A program made the translations under genes and the position numbers. DNA of 64,000 nucleotides from Gemmatimonadota bacterium (GTDB taxonomy: Bacteria; Gemmatimonadota; Gemmatimonadetes; Longimicrobiales; Gaopeijiaceae). The notes beneath the pieces are model-generated. The model did no database searches. It was not told the DNA's origin and was given only the letters and a program-made list of their open reading frames with translations. Positions within the stretch are counted from its first letter, which is position 1. Each line of letters starts with the position of its first letter. The stretch covers positions 1 to 64,000 of the forward strand of contig JAPPNN010000011.1 of the NCBI GenBank assembly GCA_028873815.1. Direction: 5' to 3'. Below, piece after piece: positions 10,009 to 19,026 of the stretch.

Positions 10009-11610
10009 CTATTTGCTCCCTTCGGAGTTGCGTGCATTGCCATCGGCGGCCGACCCCGCCACGGGGACCATTTCCAGCCCTTCCAGGGACTCGGGCGGCG
10101 CGGTCCATTCACCTCCCAGGGCGCGGTGCACCGCCAGACGGGCAAGCGCCAGGTCACGGCTTGCCCCGGACAGGGTCGATTCGACATTGAGAAGTGTGCG
10201 CAGCGCGTCCAGGTAGTCGGTGTAGCCGCCGACCCCCGATGCGTATCGCTCCGACTGGAGATCGACGGAGCGCTGGGCCTCCTCCCGCTGCGACACAAGC
10301 AAGGCGTGACGGCGGTCTTCGTTGGCCAGCGCGGCCAGCGCGGCTTCGACCTCGTAGACGGCCGTGACCACCGTGCGGCCGTACGCCGCCGCGGCCTGGC
10401 CGAACTGCGCATGCGCCAGCGCGATGTTCTGCCGGATGCGGCCGCCCTGGAAGATCGGGGCGGTCAGGTTGCCCAGCAGGTTGCGGAACCACTGGTCCAC
10501 GTTGAAGAGCCCGTCGGCCTGCGCTGACTGCACGCCGATCGTACCGGACAGCGACAGCGACGGCAGCAGTTCCGCCCTGCGCGCGCCGATCGCAAAGCGC
10601 GCCGCGTCCAGCCGCAGCCCCGCGGCCAGCACATCGGGCCGCTGGTAGAGCAGGTTCGCGGGGACGCCCGCCGCGACCGGATCTCCCAGGGGCACGGGCG
10701 CGAGCGAGTCGGGCAGAATCGCGTCGAGCTTCCCGCGGAACCCGCCCAGAAGAACCGCCATGCGCCCCTCGGCATCGGTCAGGAGGGTCTCCAGCTGGGG
10801 CAGCGTGGCCTGCGTGTTGCGGAGGTCCAGCCTGACCTGATAGAGCTCGAACGAGGTGACCAGCCCGCGGTCGTATCGCGTCTCGGCCAGTGCTTCGCGC
10901 TCCATCAGCACATCGATCGTCCGGCGGGCAAGTTCCGTGCGGTGACGCAGGTCCACGATCTCGAAGTAGGTCGAGATCGTTGTCGCGAGCACTCCGATGC
11001 GGGCCGCGTGGTAGTCCGACTCGGAGGCCATGTACTGGGCGCCCGCCGCACGGGCGTCGTTACGCGCGCGGCCCCAGAAGTCGAGCTCGTACGCGAAGTC
11101 GATGCCGAGCGAATAAGTCGTGAACGCAAGCCGATCCGGGAACTGAAAGCCTCCCGGCAGCGCCCCGTCCTCGCCACCCGCCAGCTTGCGGAACTGCTCG
11201 CCGAATCCGGCGTTGGCCGGCGTGTCCTGATCGGTGGCGGTGGCGCTGGCCTGCAGCGCCGGAAACAGTCCCGCCCTCGCGATCCCCGCCTGTGCCCGGG
11301 CCTGCTGTACGCGGGCCACCGCTTCGGCCAGATCGAAGTTTGCCGCGAGGACCGAGTCCACAACCGTGCTCAGCACGGGATCCTGAAAGATCTCCCACCA
11401 CTCGCGCGACTCATAGTCTCCTGGCAGCGAACTGCCCATGAAGTTGCCGGGCAGCTCGGCGACCGGCTCCGGAACCGCCGGCGGCGGCGCAAACGAGCAC
11501 GCCGACGACAGGAGGAGCGCGCCCGCGGCCACCAGCAACCGTCGGGCGCCAGGCCCGGGGATTCCAGTCCCGCCGCCAGCGCGGGCTGGTGAGGTCAGTG
11601 TCCGGTTCAT
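10009..11610 (-). CDS. RND efflux outer-membrane lipoprotein (NodT/OprM family)
   Basis: A 533-residue outer-membrane factor forming the exit duct of the efflux complex and first gene of the operon. The ATG at 11610 gives the signal GALLLSSAC with a lipobox and is preceded by GAGAGGG; upstream in-frame starts lack a signal. Two repeated OEP domains are seen, with typical coiled segments such as AVARVQQARAQAGIARAGLFP and QRPDVLAAGLRLDAARFAIG. The order channel-adaptor-pump is usual. No linked regulator was seen, and the 163-base divergent gap upstream presumably holds the promoter. Confidence 0.92.
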   Translation of the reverse strand: MNRTLTSPARAGGGTGIPGPGARRLLVAAGALLLSSACSFAPPPAVPEPVAELPGNFMGSSLPGDYESREWWEIFQDPVLSTVVDSVLAANFDLAEAVARVQQARAQAGIARAGLFPALQASATATDQDTPANAGFGEQFRKLAGGEDGALPGGFQFPDRLAFTTYSLGIDFAYELDFWGRARNDARAAGAQYMASESDYHAARIGVLATTISTYFEIVDLRHRTELARRTIDVLMEREALAETRYDRGLVTSFELYQVRLDLRNTQATLPQLETLLTDAEGRMAVLLGGFRGKLDAILPDSLAPVPLGDPVAAGVPANLLYQRPDVLAAGLRLDAARFAIGARRAELLPSLSLSGTIGVQSAQADGLFNVDQWFRNLLGNLTAPIFQGGRIRQNIALAHAQFGQAAAAYGRTVVTAVYEVEAALAALANEDRRHALLVSQREEAQRSVDLQSERYASGVGGYTDYLDALRTLLNVESTLSGASRDLALARLAVHRALGGEWTAPPESLEGLEMVPVAGSAADGNARNSEGSK

Positions 11611-11773
11611 GTGCCCTCTCGACCGTTGGTATCGTTCCAGCGCACGCCCCGCAGCGATCACGAAGCCACTCGCACGGGGCTGGCGTGATCGCCTTCCCAC
11701 ACGAAACTTTCCCGGGCGTCCAGCGCCGACGCAAGTACGACGAGCCTGCTTTCCCACGACAGCGAGAATACCA

Positions 11774-12946
11774 ATGACGATAACCCGAAGCGTGGCCATT
11801 CGCAGACTCCGCAATCCGGCGGCACTCCTCACGATCGTTTTTGTCGCGGCTTGCGACCCTCCGCAGGATGGCGGACGCCCGGAAACGGACGCCAACCAGG
11901 GTGACGCGCCGCCCGCCTTTCAGGTCGACGCGTCGTGGCCGCTGGAAATGCCGGACAAGTGGATCATGGGGTCCGTGACGGCGGTGTTCGTCGACGCCCG
12001 CGACCACGTTTGGGTGGCGCACTTGCCGGAAACGCTGACGCCGGAGGAGACTTCGGCGGTTCAGGATCCGCCCATCGGGAGCTGTTGCGTGCCCGCCCCG
12101 TCCGTGATCGAGTTCGATCCTGACGGACGTGTGGTACAGGGGTGGGGCGACCCCTCGCAGGACATCGCCGAGTATCCCCGCAATCCTCACGGTCTCTTTG
12201 TCGACCACAACGATTTCGTCTGGGTGGGCACCTTCCGACACCACCGCGTCATGAAGTTCACGCGCGGGGGCGAACTGGTCATGACCCTGGGCGAGTACGA
12301 CGTCACCAGCGGGAGCGACGACACCCGGCTGCTGGGCGGGCCGGCGGGCATCTGGGTGGATCCCGGCTCGAACGAGGTGTTCATCGCGGACGGCTATGCG
12401 AACCGCCGCGTTGTCGTCTTCGACGGCGAAACGGGCGAATACCGGCGTCACTGGGGTGCGTACGGCGACCCGCCCGACGACGAATACAGGTACGACTATG
12501 CCGGCCGCGATCCGGACGGCCCGCCACCGCTCCAGTGGTCGACCGTTCATGGGATCATCGGGTCCGCCGACGGCCTGATCTACGTGGCGGACCGGCGAGG
12601 CAACCGGATCCAGGTCTTCCGGCAGAGCGGAGAGTACGTTGCCGAGAAGACGATTGCACCGCGTACCCTGGCCTCCGGTTCAGCCTTTGTCCTGGCCTTT
12701 TCGCCGGATCCCGGGCAGCAATGGCTGTATCTTGCCGACGGGACCAACCACAAGGTCTGGACCCTGCGCCGGGAGGACCTGGAAGTGGTGGGGGAATTCG
12801 GGCGTGGCGGACGTCAGGCGGGCCAGTTCCTGCGCCCCCACGGCATGGACGTCGATTCGCGCGGCAACCTGTACGTCGGAGAAGCGTCGACGGGCCGCCG
12901 GGTGCAGAAGTTCACCGTGGTCCCGGGCGGCCAGGGAAGCTCCTAG
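11774..12946 (+). CDS. NHL-repeat beta-propeller lipoprotein, amidating-lyase-like
   Basis: A 390-residue lipoprotein: MTITRSVAIRRLRN, a hydrophobic core and the lipobox VAAC. The mature part is a six-bladed NHL propeller with repeated VDxxxxVWVA, GGPAGIWVDPGSNEVFIADGY, IYVADRRGNRIQVF and LRPHGMDVDSRGNLYVGE blades. Bacterial relatives are often annotated as peptidyl-alpha-hydroxyglycine alpha-amidating lyase family, but the enzymatic activity is unproven for them. The chosen ATG is the only one that gives a signal peptide. It is divergent from the RND operon and convergent with the DUF3224 gene. Confidence 0.8.
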   Translation: MTITRSVAIRRLRNPAALLTIVFVAACDPPQDGGRPETDANQGDAPPAFQVDASWPLEMPDKWIMGSVTAVFVDARDHVWVAHLPETLTPEETSAVQDPPIGSCCVPAPSVIEFDPDGRVVQGWGDPSQDIAEYPRNPHGLFVDHNDFVWVGTFRHHRVMKFTRGGELVMTLGEYDVTSGSDDTRLLGGPAGIWVDPGSNEVFIADGYANRRVVVFDGETGEYRRHWGAYGDPPDDEYRYDYAGRDPDGPPPLQWSTVHGIIGSADGLIYVADRRGNRIQVFRQSGEYVAEKTIAPRTLASGSAFVLAFSPDPGQQWLYLADGTNHKVWTLRREDLEVVGEFGRGGRQAGQFLRPHGMDVDSRGNLYVGEASTGRRVQKFTVVPGGQGSS

Positions 12947-12953
12947 GCTCAGG

Positions 12954-13367
12954 CTAGTCCAGCTCGTAGTCCAGGACCAGCGTGTGGGTTCCGTCCTGCG
13001 CGACGGCGATCTCCATCGTGCCGGTCAGGCCGACCAGGTCGCCGGTGCCGGACCCCGGGACGACGTGTCCCGCAGTCCTGGGGGGCGTGCCGGCCGCCAC
13101 CACTCCCCAGTGCTGCAGCACGAACGTACCGCTCTTGCCCGCCAGACGTCCCTCGATCCTTTCCGAGGCCACGTACCCCGCGTTCTCGCTGTTGCTGGCG
13201 GGATCGGCCCGACACATCAACAGTCGCGCGCGCCCCACGGCTTCGAGTTCGCCGCTGTAGCTCTTGAGCACCAGCGCTTCACCGAGGCTCGGGCCGTCGC
13301 CTTCCTCCCCGTACGGCGTCTCCTCCCAGCCCGTCACCTCGAACGCTGCTACGATCCGGCGGCCCAT
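12954..13367 (-). CDS. DUF3224-type small beta-barrel protein
   Basis: A 137-residue protein that looks like the DUF3224 family (allene-oxide-cyclase-like fold, role unknown): it starts with FEVTGWEETPY, has an internal SxSGELEAVGRARLLMC strand pair, and ends GTMEIAVAQDGTHTLVLDYEL. The ATG at 13367 overlaps the TGA of the upstream aminotransferase by one base, so the two are translationally coupled. A much longer in-frame extension upstream is the antisense-free shadow of the aminotransferase and was rejected. Confidence 0.75.
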   Translation of the reverse strand: MGRRIVAAFEVTGWEETPYGEEGDGPSLGEALVLKSYSGELEAVGRARLLMCRADPASNSENAGYVASERIEGRLAGKSGTFVLQHWGVVAAGTPPRTAGHVVPGSGTGDLVGLTGTMEIAVAQDGTHTLVLDYELD

Positions 13368-14554
13368 CAGATCGCCGCCGGTTCGGGCGCGGGAGTCGCC
13401 GCATCCGCCGCGGCCGCTCCCACACCTTCGAGTACCTGCTGCAGTGCCGCCGCAAAGGTGTCGACCGTACGATCCACGTGACCGAGCTTGTCCAGCCCGA
13501 AGAGCCCTATGCGGAAGGTGCTGAATCCCTCGGGCTCGCCGCACTGCAGGGGCACGCCAGCCGCGATCTGCACCCCCGCCCGCGCGAAAGCGGTCCCTTG
13601 CCTGATCTCGGGATCGTCGGTGTAGCACACAACGACCCCCGGCGCCTCGAATCCCGGTGCGGCCACGCTCTTGAAGCCGGGTTCCGCAAGAACCGACCGG
13701 ACGCGGTCGCCGAGCTCCCCCTGGCGCGCTCTGGCCCGCTCCAGGCCGAATGCCTGCAATTCAACCGTCGCGTCATGCAGCATGCGGAGTGCGTCGGTGG
13801 GCATGGTGGCGTGGTAGGTGTGCCCGCCCTCTTCGTAGCTCCTCATCACGTGGAGCCACCGCAGCAGGTCGCACGAGAAGCTCGTGTTGTCCGCCGGCTC
13901 CATCCTGGCCAGTGCGTCGGGACGCAGCATCACGAGCCCGGCGCAGGGCGATCCGCTCCAGCCCTTCTGCGGGGCGCTGAGCAGCACGTCGACACCGCAC
14001 TCCCTCATGTCGACCCACATTGCCCCCGACGCGATACTGTCGAGCACGAAAAGTCCCCCGACCGCGTGCGTCGCGTCCGCGACGGCACGCAGGTAGCCGT
14101 CCGGCAGCAGGATTCCGGCCGATGTCTCCACATGGGGCGCGAAGACGGCGTCGGGGCGCTCCGTTGCAATGGCCGCCGTGACCTCGGCAATCGGCGGCGG
14201 CGCGAACGCAGCCTGCGGACCGTCGCCAACGGGGCGCGCGGTAAGCACCGTCTCGGCGGAAGGGATGCCTCCGGCCTCGAAGATCTGTGACCAGCGGTAG
14301 CTGAACCAGCCGTTGCGAATGACCAGGCAGCGCTTCCCGGTTCCGAACTGGCGCGCCACCGCCTCCATGGCGTAGGTCCCCCCGCCGGGAACCACGGCGA
14401 CGGCTTCCGCACCGTACGTCGTCTTCAGTGTCCTGGAGAGATACTTCATGATGTCGCGGAACCGCTCCGACATGTGATTCAGTGACCGGTCGGTGAACAC
14501 GACCGAGTACTCCAGCAGTCCGTCGGGATCGATATGGGGATGCAGCCCGGGCAC
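13367..14554 (-). CDS. Class V PLP-dependent aminotransferase (alanine-glyoxylate/serine type)
   Basis: A 395-residue fold-type I PLP enzyme of the class V family. The N-terminal GGGTYAMEAVARQF region binds the cofactor phosphate; the DSIASGAMWVDM segment carries the aspartate that pairs with the pyridine nitrogen; and SAPQKGWSG holds the Schiff-base lysine. Related enzymes transfer amino groups between alanine or serine and glyoxylate or pyruvate; the substrate here is not fixed by sequence. It is the first gene of a two-gene unit with the DUF3224 gene. The C-terminal tail is alanine-rich and probably disordered. Confidence 0.85.
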   Translation of the reverse strand: MPGLHPHIDPDGLLEYSVVFTDRSLNHMSERFRDIMKYLSRTLKTTYGAEAVAVVPGGGTYAMEAVARQFGTGKRCLVIRNGWFSYRWSQIFEAGGIPSAETVLTARPVGDGPQAAFAPPPIAEVTAAIATERPDAVFAPHVETSAGILLPDGYLRAVADATHAVGGLFVLDSIASGAMWVDMRECGVDVLLSAPQKGWSGSPCAGLVMLRPDALARMEPADNTSFSCDLLRWLHVMRSYEEGGHTYHATMPTDALRMLHDATVELQAFGLERARARQGELGDRVRSVLAEPGFKSVAAPGFEAPGVVVCYTDDPEIRQGTAFARAGVQIAAGVPLQCGEPEGFSTFRIGLFGLDKLGHVDRTVDTFAAALQQVLEGVGAAAADAATPAPEPAAI

Positions 14555-14667
14555 TTCCGCCTCCTTGGATCGAGATGAGAAGTGATACGTTAGCCAGAGG
14601 ACCCCACGATGAGAATAGAGGGCGCATCGGCTCCGGCGACGGTGCGCAAGCGCATGCGAGGCAAGTG

Positions 14668-15441
14668 ATGATTCGGCGAGGCAGACTGTTGGTAGCGGCT
14701 GTTGCGGCGCTGCCGTTCCTTCTCGGCGGCTGCGGAGAGTCCGTCGCAGTACTCGGTTACGAACTGAGGCGCACGCTCCCTCACGATCCGTCCGGATACA
14801 CGCAGGGACTGCTGATCCACGACGGCGTGTTCTTCGAGAGCACGGGTCAATACGGGGAGTCGGATGTCAGGCAGGTCGACATCGCCACCGGCGAGGTGCT
14901 GCGCAGCCACGCGCTCTCGGACGAGCATTTCGGCGAGGGGATCGCTCTGGTGGACGACAAGCTGATCCAGCTCACCTGGAAGGCCGGGCTGGCCTTCGTC
15001 TACGACGCCGCGACGCTGGTCCCGGAGGGCACGTTCGCGTACGAGGGCGAGGGCTGGGGACTCTGCTACGACGGCGTGTCGCTGTTCATGTCCGATGGCT
15101 CGGACACCCTGCAGCGGCGTGATCCCGCAACCTTCGAACTGCTGGACCAGATCGACGTGAAGCGTTCCGGGTTCTCGGTGCGCAACCTCAACGAACTCGA
15201 ATGCGTCGGCGACGACATCTACGCAAACATCTATATGAGGGACGAGATCGTTCGGATCGACAAGGCGACCGGAGAGGTCACGGGACAGCTCGACGCCTTC
15301 GGACTCTCCGTGGCGAGCGGCCGTCCGGCGGAAGCGGGCGCGGTCTTCAACGGCATCGCCTACGACGCCTCCTCCGGCACGTTCTACGTCACCGGGAAGC
15401 TGTGGCCGTCGATGTTCGAAATCGTCGTCACGGAGGAGTAG
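14668..15441 (+). CDS. Glutaminyl-peptide cyclotransferase (plant/bacterial beta-propeller type)
   Basis: A 257-residue exported protein that probably cyclises N-terminal glutamine to pyroglutamate on secreted peptides. The lipoprotein signal ends LLGGC. The body matches the five-bladed propeller family: the YELRRTLPHDPSGYTQGLLI opening, FFESTGQYGESDVRQVD, FGEGIALVDDKLIQLTWK, GWGLCYDG, LNELECVGDDIYANIY and the final FNGIAYDASSGTFYVTGKLWP, all of which are family hallmarks. The ATG at 14668 was chosen for the signal peptide; the longer frame adds a charged, non-signal stretch. Confidence 0.87.
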   Translation: MIRRGRLLVAAVAALPFLLGGCGESVAVLGYELRRTLPHDPSGYTQGLLIHDGVFFESTGQYGESDVRQVDIATGEVLRSHALSDEHFGEGIALVDDKLIQLTWKAGLAFVYDAATLVPEGTFAYEGEGWGLCYDGVSLFMSDGSDTLQRRDPATFELLDQIDVKRSGFSVRNLNELECVGDDIYANIYMRDEIVRIDKATGEVTGQLDAFGLSVASGRPAEAGAVFNGIAYDASSGTFYVTGKLWPSMFEIVVTEE

Positions 15442-15469
15442 CTCCGCCTCCGCGACAGCTCCGCCCCCT

Positions 15470-16273
15470 CTATCCGAACAGCAACCGGTCGAGCCCGCGG
15501 ACCAGTCCCGTGACATCGCCGACCCGGCGCGCCGCCAGCAGCGTCCCCGCCACGTACGGCTCGGCGCTCTCGCCGGCGTCGTGGCGAATGGTCAGGTGCT
15601 CGCCGGGGAGGCCGAACAGTACCTCGACCGAAATGACGTAGCCGGGGAGCCGCACCGAATGCACCTGCGTGCCCCCGATGCCGGCGCCGCGGGTTCCCGG
15701 CACGCCCACGATCTCGTCCACGGGAACGTGGATGCGGTTGGGAGCGACGGTGTCCAGGTACTCCGCCAACTCCATCGCGGTGCCGCTCGGGGCGTCCGGC
15801 TTCCCGGCATGGGCGTAGTCGACGATCTCGCGGTGAGGCAGGTGGCGCGACGCGATCCCGGCCAGGTGCTTGAGACACGCGGCCGTCAGCGAGAAATTCC
15901 CCGCGGCGATCACTCCCGCACCGTGCGCGGTCGCCGCGGCCTCGATCTCCTCGTAGTCGGACGCTCCCAGGCCCGAGGTGCCGATCACCACCCGCGTGCC
16001 CGCCTTCAGCGCGGTCAGCGCGTGGTCCTTGACCGCCAGCGGATGCGTGTAGTCGATCCAGACGTCGGGTGCGCGGCACAGCGCGCTCGGGGGGTCGGCC
16101 GTGATCTCCACGCCCGCGCGCTCCTCCCACCCGAGTACTTCGCCGACATCCTTTCCCGCCGCCCGGCGCGCGACCGCCGCCACCAGTTCGAACTCGTGCG
16201 AATCGCGCACGGCCGCGGCCACCTCGCGCCCGGTCCACCCCGTGACACCCGCCAAGCATACCCGCAGGCTCAC
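15470..16273 (-). CDS. dapB: 4-hydroxy-tetrahydrodipicolinate reductase-like protein (DapB family)
   Basis: A 267-residue NAD(P)H-dependent reductase of the DapB family, in the diaminopimelate/lysine pathway. It has an N-terminal dinucleotide-binding loop (GVTGWTG), the DYTHPLAVKDHA strand, GTSGLGASDYEEI, GVIAAGNFSLTA and the KPDAPSGTA substrate loop. An oddity: in the catalytic stretch normally AHHRHK the sequence reads YAHAGK, so the second His and the Lys align but the first (catalytic) His is Ala. Divergent DapB homologues exist with this pattern, so the exact reaction is less certain. It overlaps the preceding aminotransferase by ATGA. Confidence 0.72.
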   Translation of the reverse strand: MSLRVCLAGVTGWTGREVAAAVRDSHEFELVAAVARRAAGKDVGEVLGWEERAGVEITADPPSALCRAPDVWIDYTHPLAVKDHALTALKAGTRVVIGTSGLGASDYEEIEAAATAHGAGVIAAGNFSLTAACLKHLAGIASRHLPHREIVDYAHAGKPDAPSGTAMELAEYLDTVAPNRIHVPVDEIVGVPGTRGAGIGGTQVHSVRLPGYVISVEVLFGLPGEHLTIRHDAGESAEPYVAGTLLAARRVGDVTGLVRGLDRLLFG

Positions 16274-17577
16274 CCGAACAGCTCCTGGAAGTCCGCGCTG
16301 CCCACAAACTCCGCGAAACCGGCATCGTCCTCTGCAGCCTCAGCGATCCTCTCCACCCCTCGACGGATGTCCTCCATGCTGTTGGCGATCGACAGCCGCA
16401 GGAAGTCCTGCCCCTCCGCACCGATCCTGCCGAACGACGCCCGGTCCATCGACGCCACCCCGTAGCGGTACAACAGGAACATCTGGAGTATGGCCGCCGG
16501 CGTCGCCCGCCCGCGTGCCTCGGCCGGCAGCCGCGCCCGCGCTTCGTACACCCCAAGCCGCTCACACATCCCCGACACGCCGGGGAAGACGTAGAACGCT
16601 CCCCTGGGCAGCCGGCACCCCACACCCGGGACGCCGTTCAGCGCCGGCACGACCCAGTCCCGCCGCCGCTCGAACTCCCGCACCATGCGCTCGACCTGCA
16701 CCGCCGACTCCGGGTCCTCGTACGCGGCCGCGCCCGCCTCTTGGAGGAACGGGGGCACGCACGACATGATGTTGATGTTGAACTGCTTGAAGATCGCGGC
16801 CTCCTCCTCGGTGGGCAGCACCGCCCATCCCAGGCGCCACCCGGTCATCGCGAATCCCTTGGAATGGCCGCTCGCCAGAACGGTCCGCTCGGGCATGCCC
16901 TCGTGCGACATGATGCTCTCGTGTTCGAGGCCGTCGAAGAGGATGTGCTCGTAGATCTCGTCGGCGTAGATGCGGATGTCGGGTCGGCAGCGCTCCCGCA
17001 CCAGCGCGGCGATCCCGGACAGGTCGTCGCGCGACAGCACGCCCCCCGTGGGATTCGAGGGCGAGCACAGGATGATCACCTTCGTCCGCTCTGTGATCAG
17101 CGGCTCGAGATCGTCCGCGGTGAAGGCGAAGTCGCGCTCGTCCGAGAGCAGCAGCGGTACCGGCACTGCACGCGCGAAGCGCACCCACGACTCGTAGATC
17201 GGGAAGCCGGGGGAGGGGTAGATGACCTCGTCGCCCTGGTCCACGTAGGTCTGCAGCGTGTAGCCGATCGGCGGCTTGGCCCCCGGTGTGACGATCACGC
17301 GGCCGGGCGCGACCTCCACGCCCCGCGTACGCGTCACATGGGCCGCGATGGCCTCGCGAAAGGGGAGGATGCCGGCGGGGTCGCAATACCCGGAATTCCC
17401 CGCGTCCAGCGCGCTGCTGGCGACGCGGTTGAGGTGCGGGGCACTGCGAAAATCGGGCGCGCCCAGGTTGAAGCGGATCACGTCCATTCCCCTGTCGACG
17501 CATCGCTGGATGTCGTCGCCGAGCTTGAAGGCGTTCTCCGTACCCAGGTGGCTCATGCGCTGGGCGATCAGTGACAA
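16270..17577 (-). CDS. Class I/II PLP-dependent aminotransferase
   Basis: A 435-residue fold-type I aminotransferase. Landmarks are FNLGAPDF near the N-terminus, SNPTGGVLSRDDL, YADEIYEHI (pyridine-contacting Asp) and SGHSKGFAMTGWRLGW (Schiff-base Lys). Its stop overlaps the start of the DapB-like gene, so an amino-acid pathway role, perhaps in diaminopimelate or aromatic amino acids, is plausible; substrate specificity is not readable. A 435-residue length is slightly above the 390-400 usual, the extra residues being a variable insert around 355-375. Confidence 0.85.
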   Translation of the reverse strand: MSLIAQRMSHLGTENAFKLGDDIQRCVDRGMDVIRFNLGAPDFRSAPHLNRVASSALDAGNSGYCDPAGILPFREAIAAHVTRTRGVEVAPGRVIVTPGAKPPIGYTLQTYVDQGDEVIYPSPGFPIYESWVRFARAVPVPLLLSDERDFAFTADDLEPLITERTKVIILCSPSNPTGGVLSRDDLSGIAALVRERCRPDIRIYADEIYEHILFDGLEHESIMSHEGMPERTVLASGHSKGFAMTGWRLGWAVLPTEEEAAIFKQFNINIMSCVPPFLQEAGAAAYEDPESAVQVERMVREFERRRDWVVPALNGVPGVGCRLPRGAFYVFPGVSGMCERLGVYEARARLPAEARGRATPAAILQMFLLYRYGVASMDRASFGRIGAEGQDFLRLSIANSMEDIRRGVERIAEAAEDDAGFAEFVGSADFQELFG

Positions 17578-17684
17578 GGTGCTCTCCTATGCCTGCGGAC
17601 ACGACCAGACTGGCAAGGCAAGCTGCGCACGCGGTATGATCAGAGCAACCCGCCCGTTCGGCCCCAGTCCCAGGAGGCAGTCCC

Positions 17685-18962
17685 GTGAAGCGTCGAACCA
17701 GCCGTCGCTCCTTCCTCACCGACGTGGCCGCCGGAGCTGTCGTCCTCCCCGCAGCCATCTCGCGCGCAACCGATCCTCCCGCGTGGCCTCCCACCGGTCC
17801 CGCCTCGCCGGCCGACGAGTCCTACTGGAAGCAGGTCCGCGCGCAGTTCTCGTTCACGGAGCAGCGCGTCCCGATGAACGCGGCCAACCTCTGCCCGTCG
17901 CCCCGCTCCGTGGCCGCTCGCGTGGAGGATCTCACCCGCGACATCGACCGTGACTGCTCGTCCAACAACCGCGCCAAGTTCCGCACCCTGACGGAGGCGT
18001 CCCGGGCGGCCGTCGCGGCCCAGCTCGGCGTCATCCCCGACGAGGTCGCGCTTGTCCGCAACACCAGCGAAGCCAACAACATCGTCAACAACGGCGTGCC
18101 GCTGAGCGCGGGTGACGAGGTGGTTGTTTGGGATCAGAACCACCCGACCAACAACGTCGCGTGGGACGTGCGTGCGGCGAGGTTCGGGATCACGGTGAGG
18201 AGGGTAGGCGTGCCACGTCACCCGGCTTCGGCCCAGGAACTCATCGACCCGTTCGTCGCGGCCCTGACCGCCCGGACCCGCGTCCTGGCGATTACCCACG
18301 TCTCGAACGTCAGCGGCGTGCGGCTGCCCGTGCGCGAACTCGTCGAGGCGGCCCACGCCCGTGGCATCCACGTCCACCTGGACGGCGCACAGAGCTGGGG
18401 CGCGCTCGATGTCGACCTGCGCGAACTCGGCTGCGATTCCTATTCCGCCTCTTCCCACAAGTGGTTCATGGGGCCCAAGGAGGCGGGCGTGCTTTACGTC
18501 AAGGAGGACCGGATCGCCGAGATCTGGCCCAACATCGTGGCGCCGGGGTGGGGCAGCGACGCCGATCCGGACGTCGAGGGCGCGCGCAAGTTCGAGTCGA
18601 TGGGCCAGCGCGACGACGCGTGCCTGGCCGCGGTCGGCACCACGGCCGACTTCCACGGCGCGATCGGCGGCCCGGCAACCGAGGCGCGGGTGACCGAGCT
18701 GGCCACCGCCCTGAAGCAGGGGCTCGCCGAGCTCGGGACGACCCTCGTGACCCCGATGGAACCCGAGTTCTCCGGCGGCGTGTGCATCATCGAGGTGCCG
18801 GGAGATCGCAGCGCGGCGCTGCGCCGCCTGTACGAGGAGCACGGAATCGCGGGGGCGGGCACGGGCGGACTCCGGCTGTGTCCCCACGTGTACAACACAC
18901 GTGAGCACGTGGCCAGGGCGGTCGAGGGCGTGAAGGCGCTGCGCGACGTGATTCTGGGGTAG
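17685..18962 (+). CDS. Tat-exported class V PLP enzyme (cysteine desulfurase/epimerase-like)
   Basis: A 425-residue class V PLP enzyme with a twin-arginine signal: the N-terminus has RRSFLTDVAAGAVVLPAA, so it should be folded with PLP in the cytoplasm and then exported. Cofactor motifs are NTSEANNIVNNG, HVSNVSGVRLPV, HLDGAQSWGALDVDL and the Schiff-base lysine in SASSHKWFMGPKEAG. The family includes isopenicillin-N epimerases and cysteine desulfurase-like proteins; the substrate is unknown. It is divergent from the aminotransferase/dapB pair. Confidence 0.82.
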   Translation: MKRRTSRRSFLTDVAAGAVVLPAAISRATDPPAWPPTGPASPADESYWKQVRAQFSFTEQRVPMNAANLCPSPRSVAARVEDLTRDIDRDCSSNNRAKFRTLTEASRAAVAAQLGVIPDEVALVRNTSEANNIVNNGVPLSAGDEVVVWDQNHPTNNVAWDVRAARFGITVRRVGVPRHPASAQELIDPFVAALTARTRVLAITHVSNVSGVRLPVRELVEAAHARGIHVHLDGAQSWGALDVDLRELGCDSYSASSHKWFMGPKEAGVLYVKEDRIAEIWPNIVAPGWGSDADPDVEGARKFESMGQRDDACLAAVGTTADFHGAIGGPATEARVTELATALKQGLAELGTTLVTPMEPEFSGGVCIIEVPGDRSAALRRLYEEHGIAGAGTGGLRLCPHVYNTREHVARAVEGVKALRDVILG

Positions 18963-18997
18963 AGGGGCGGCCTCCGGCCCACTCGCCGGGCGCACCG

Positions 18998-19021
18998 ATA
19001 CTAAACAATAATGTTTAGTGT
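18998..19021. repeat. ACTAAACA-N4-TGTTTAGT palindrome, copy 1
   Basis: Perfect 8-base arms (19000-19007 and 19012-19019) around ATAA, AT-rich in GC-rich surroundings. It lies six bases beyond the HNH gene stop. One of five related sites in the window. Confidence 0.8.
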
Positions 19022-19026
19022 CGGCT

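Noticed and set aside
8785..10527. Very long plus-strand open frame across the RND operon
   Set aside because: Antisense shadow of the adaptor and channel genes, which have clear family motifs; GC-rich DNA makes long false frames.
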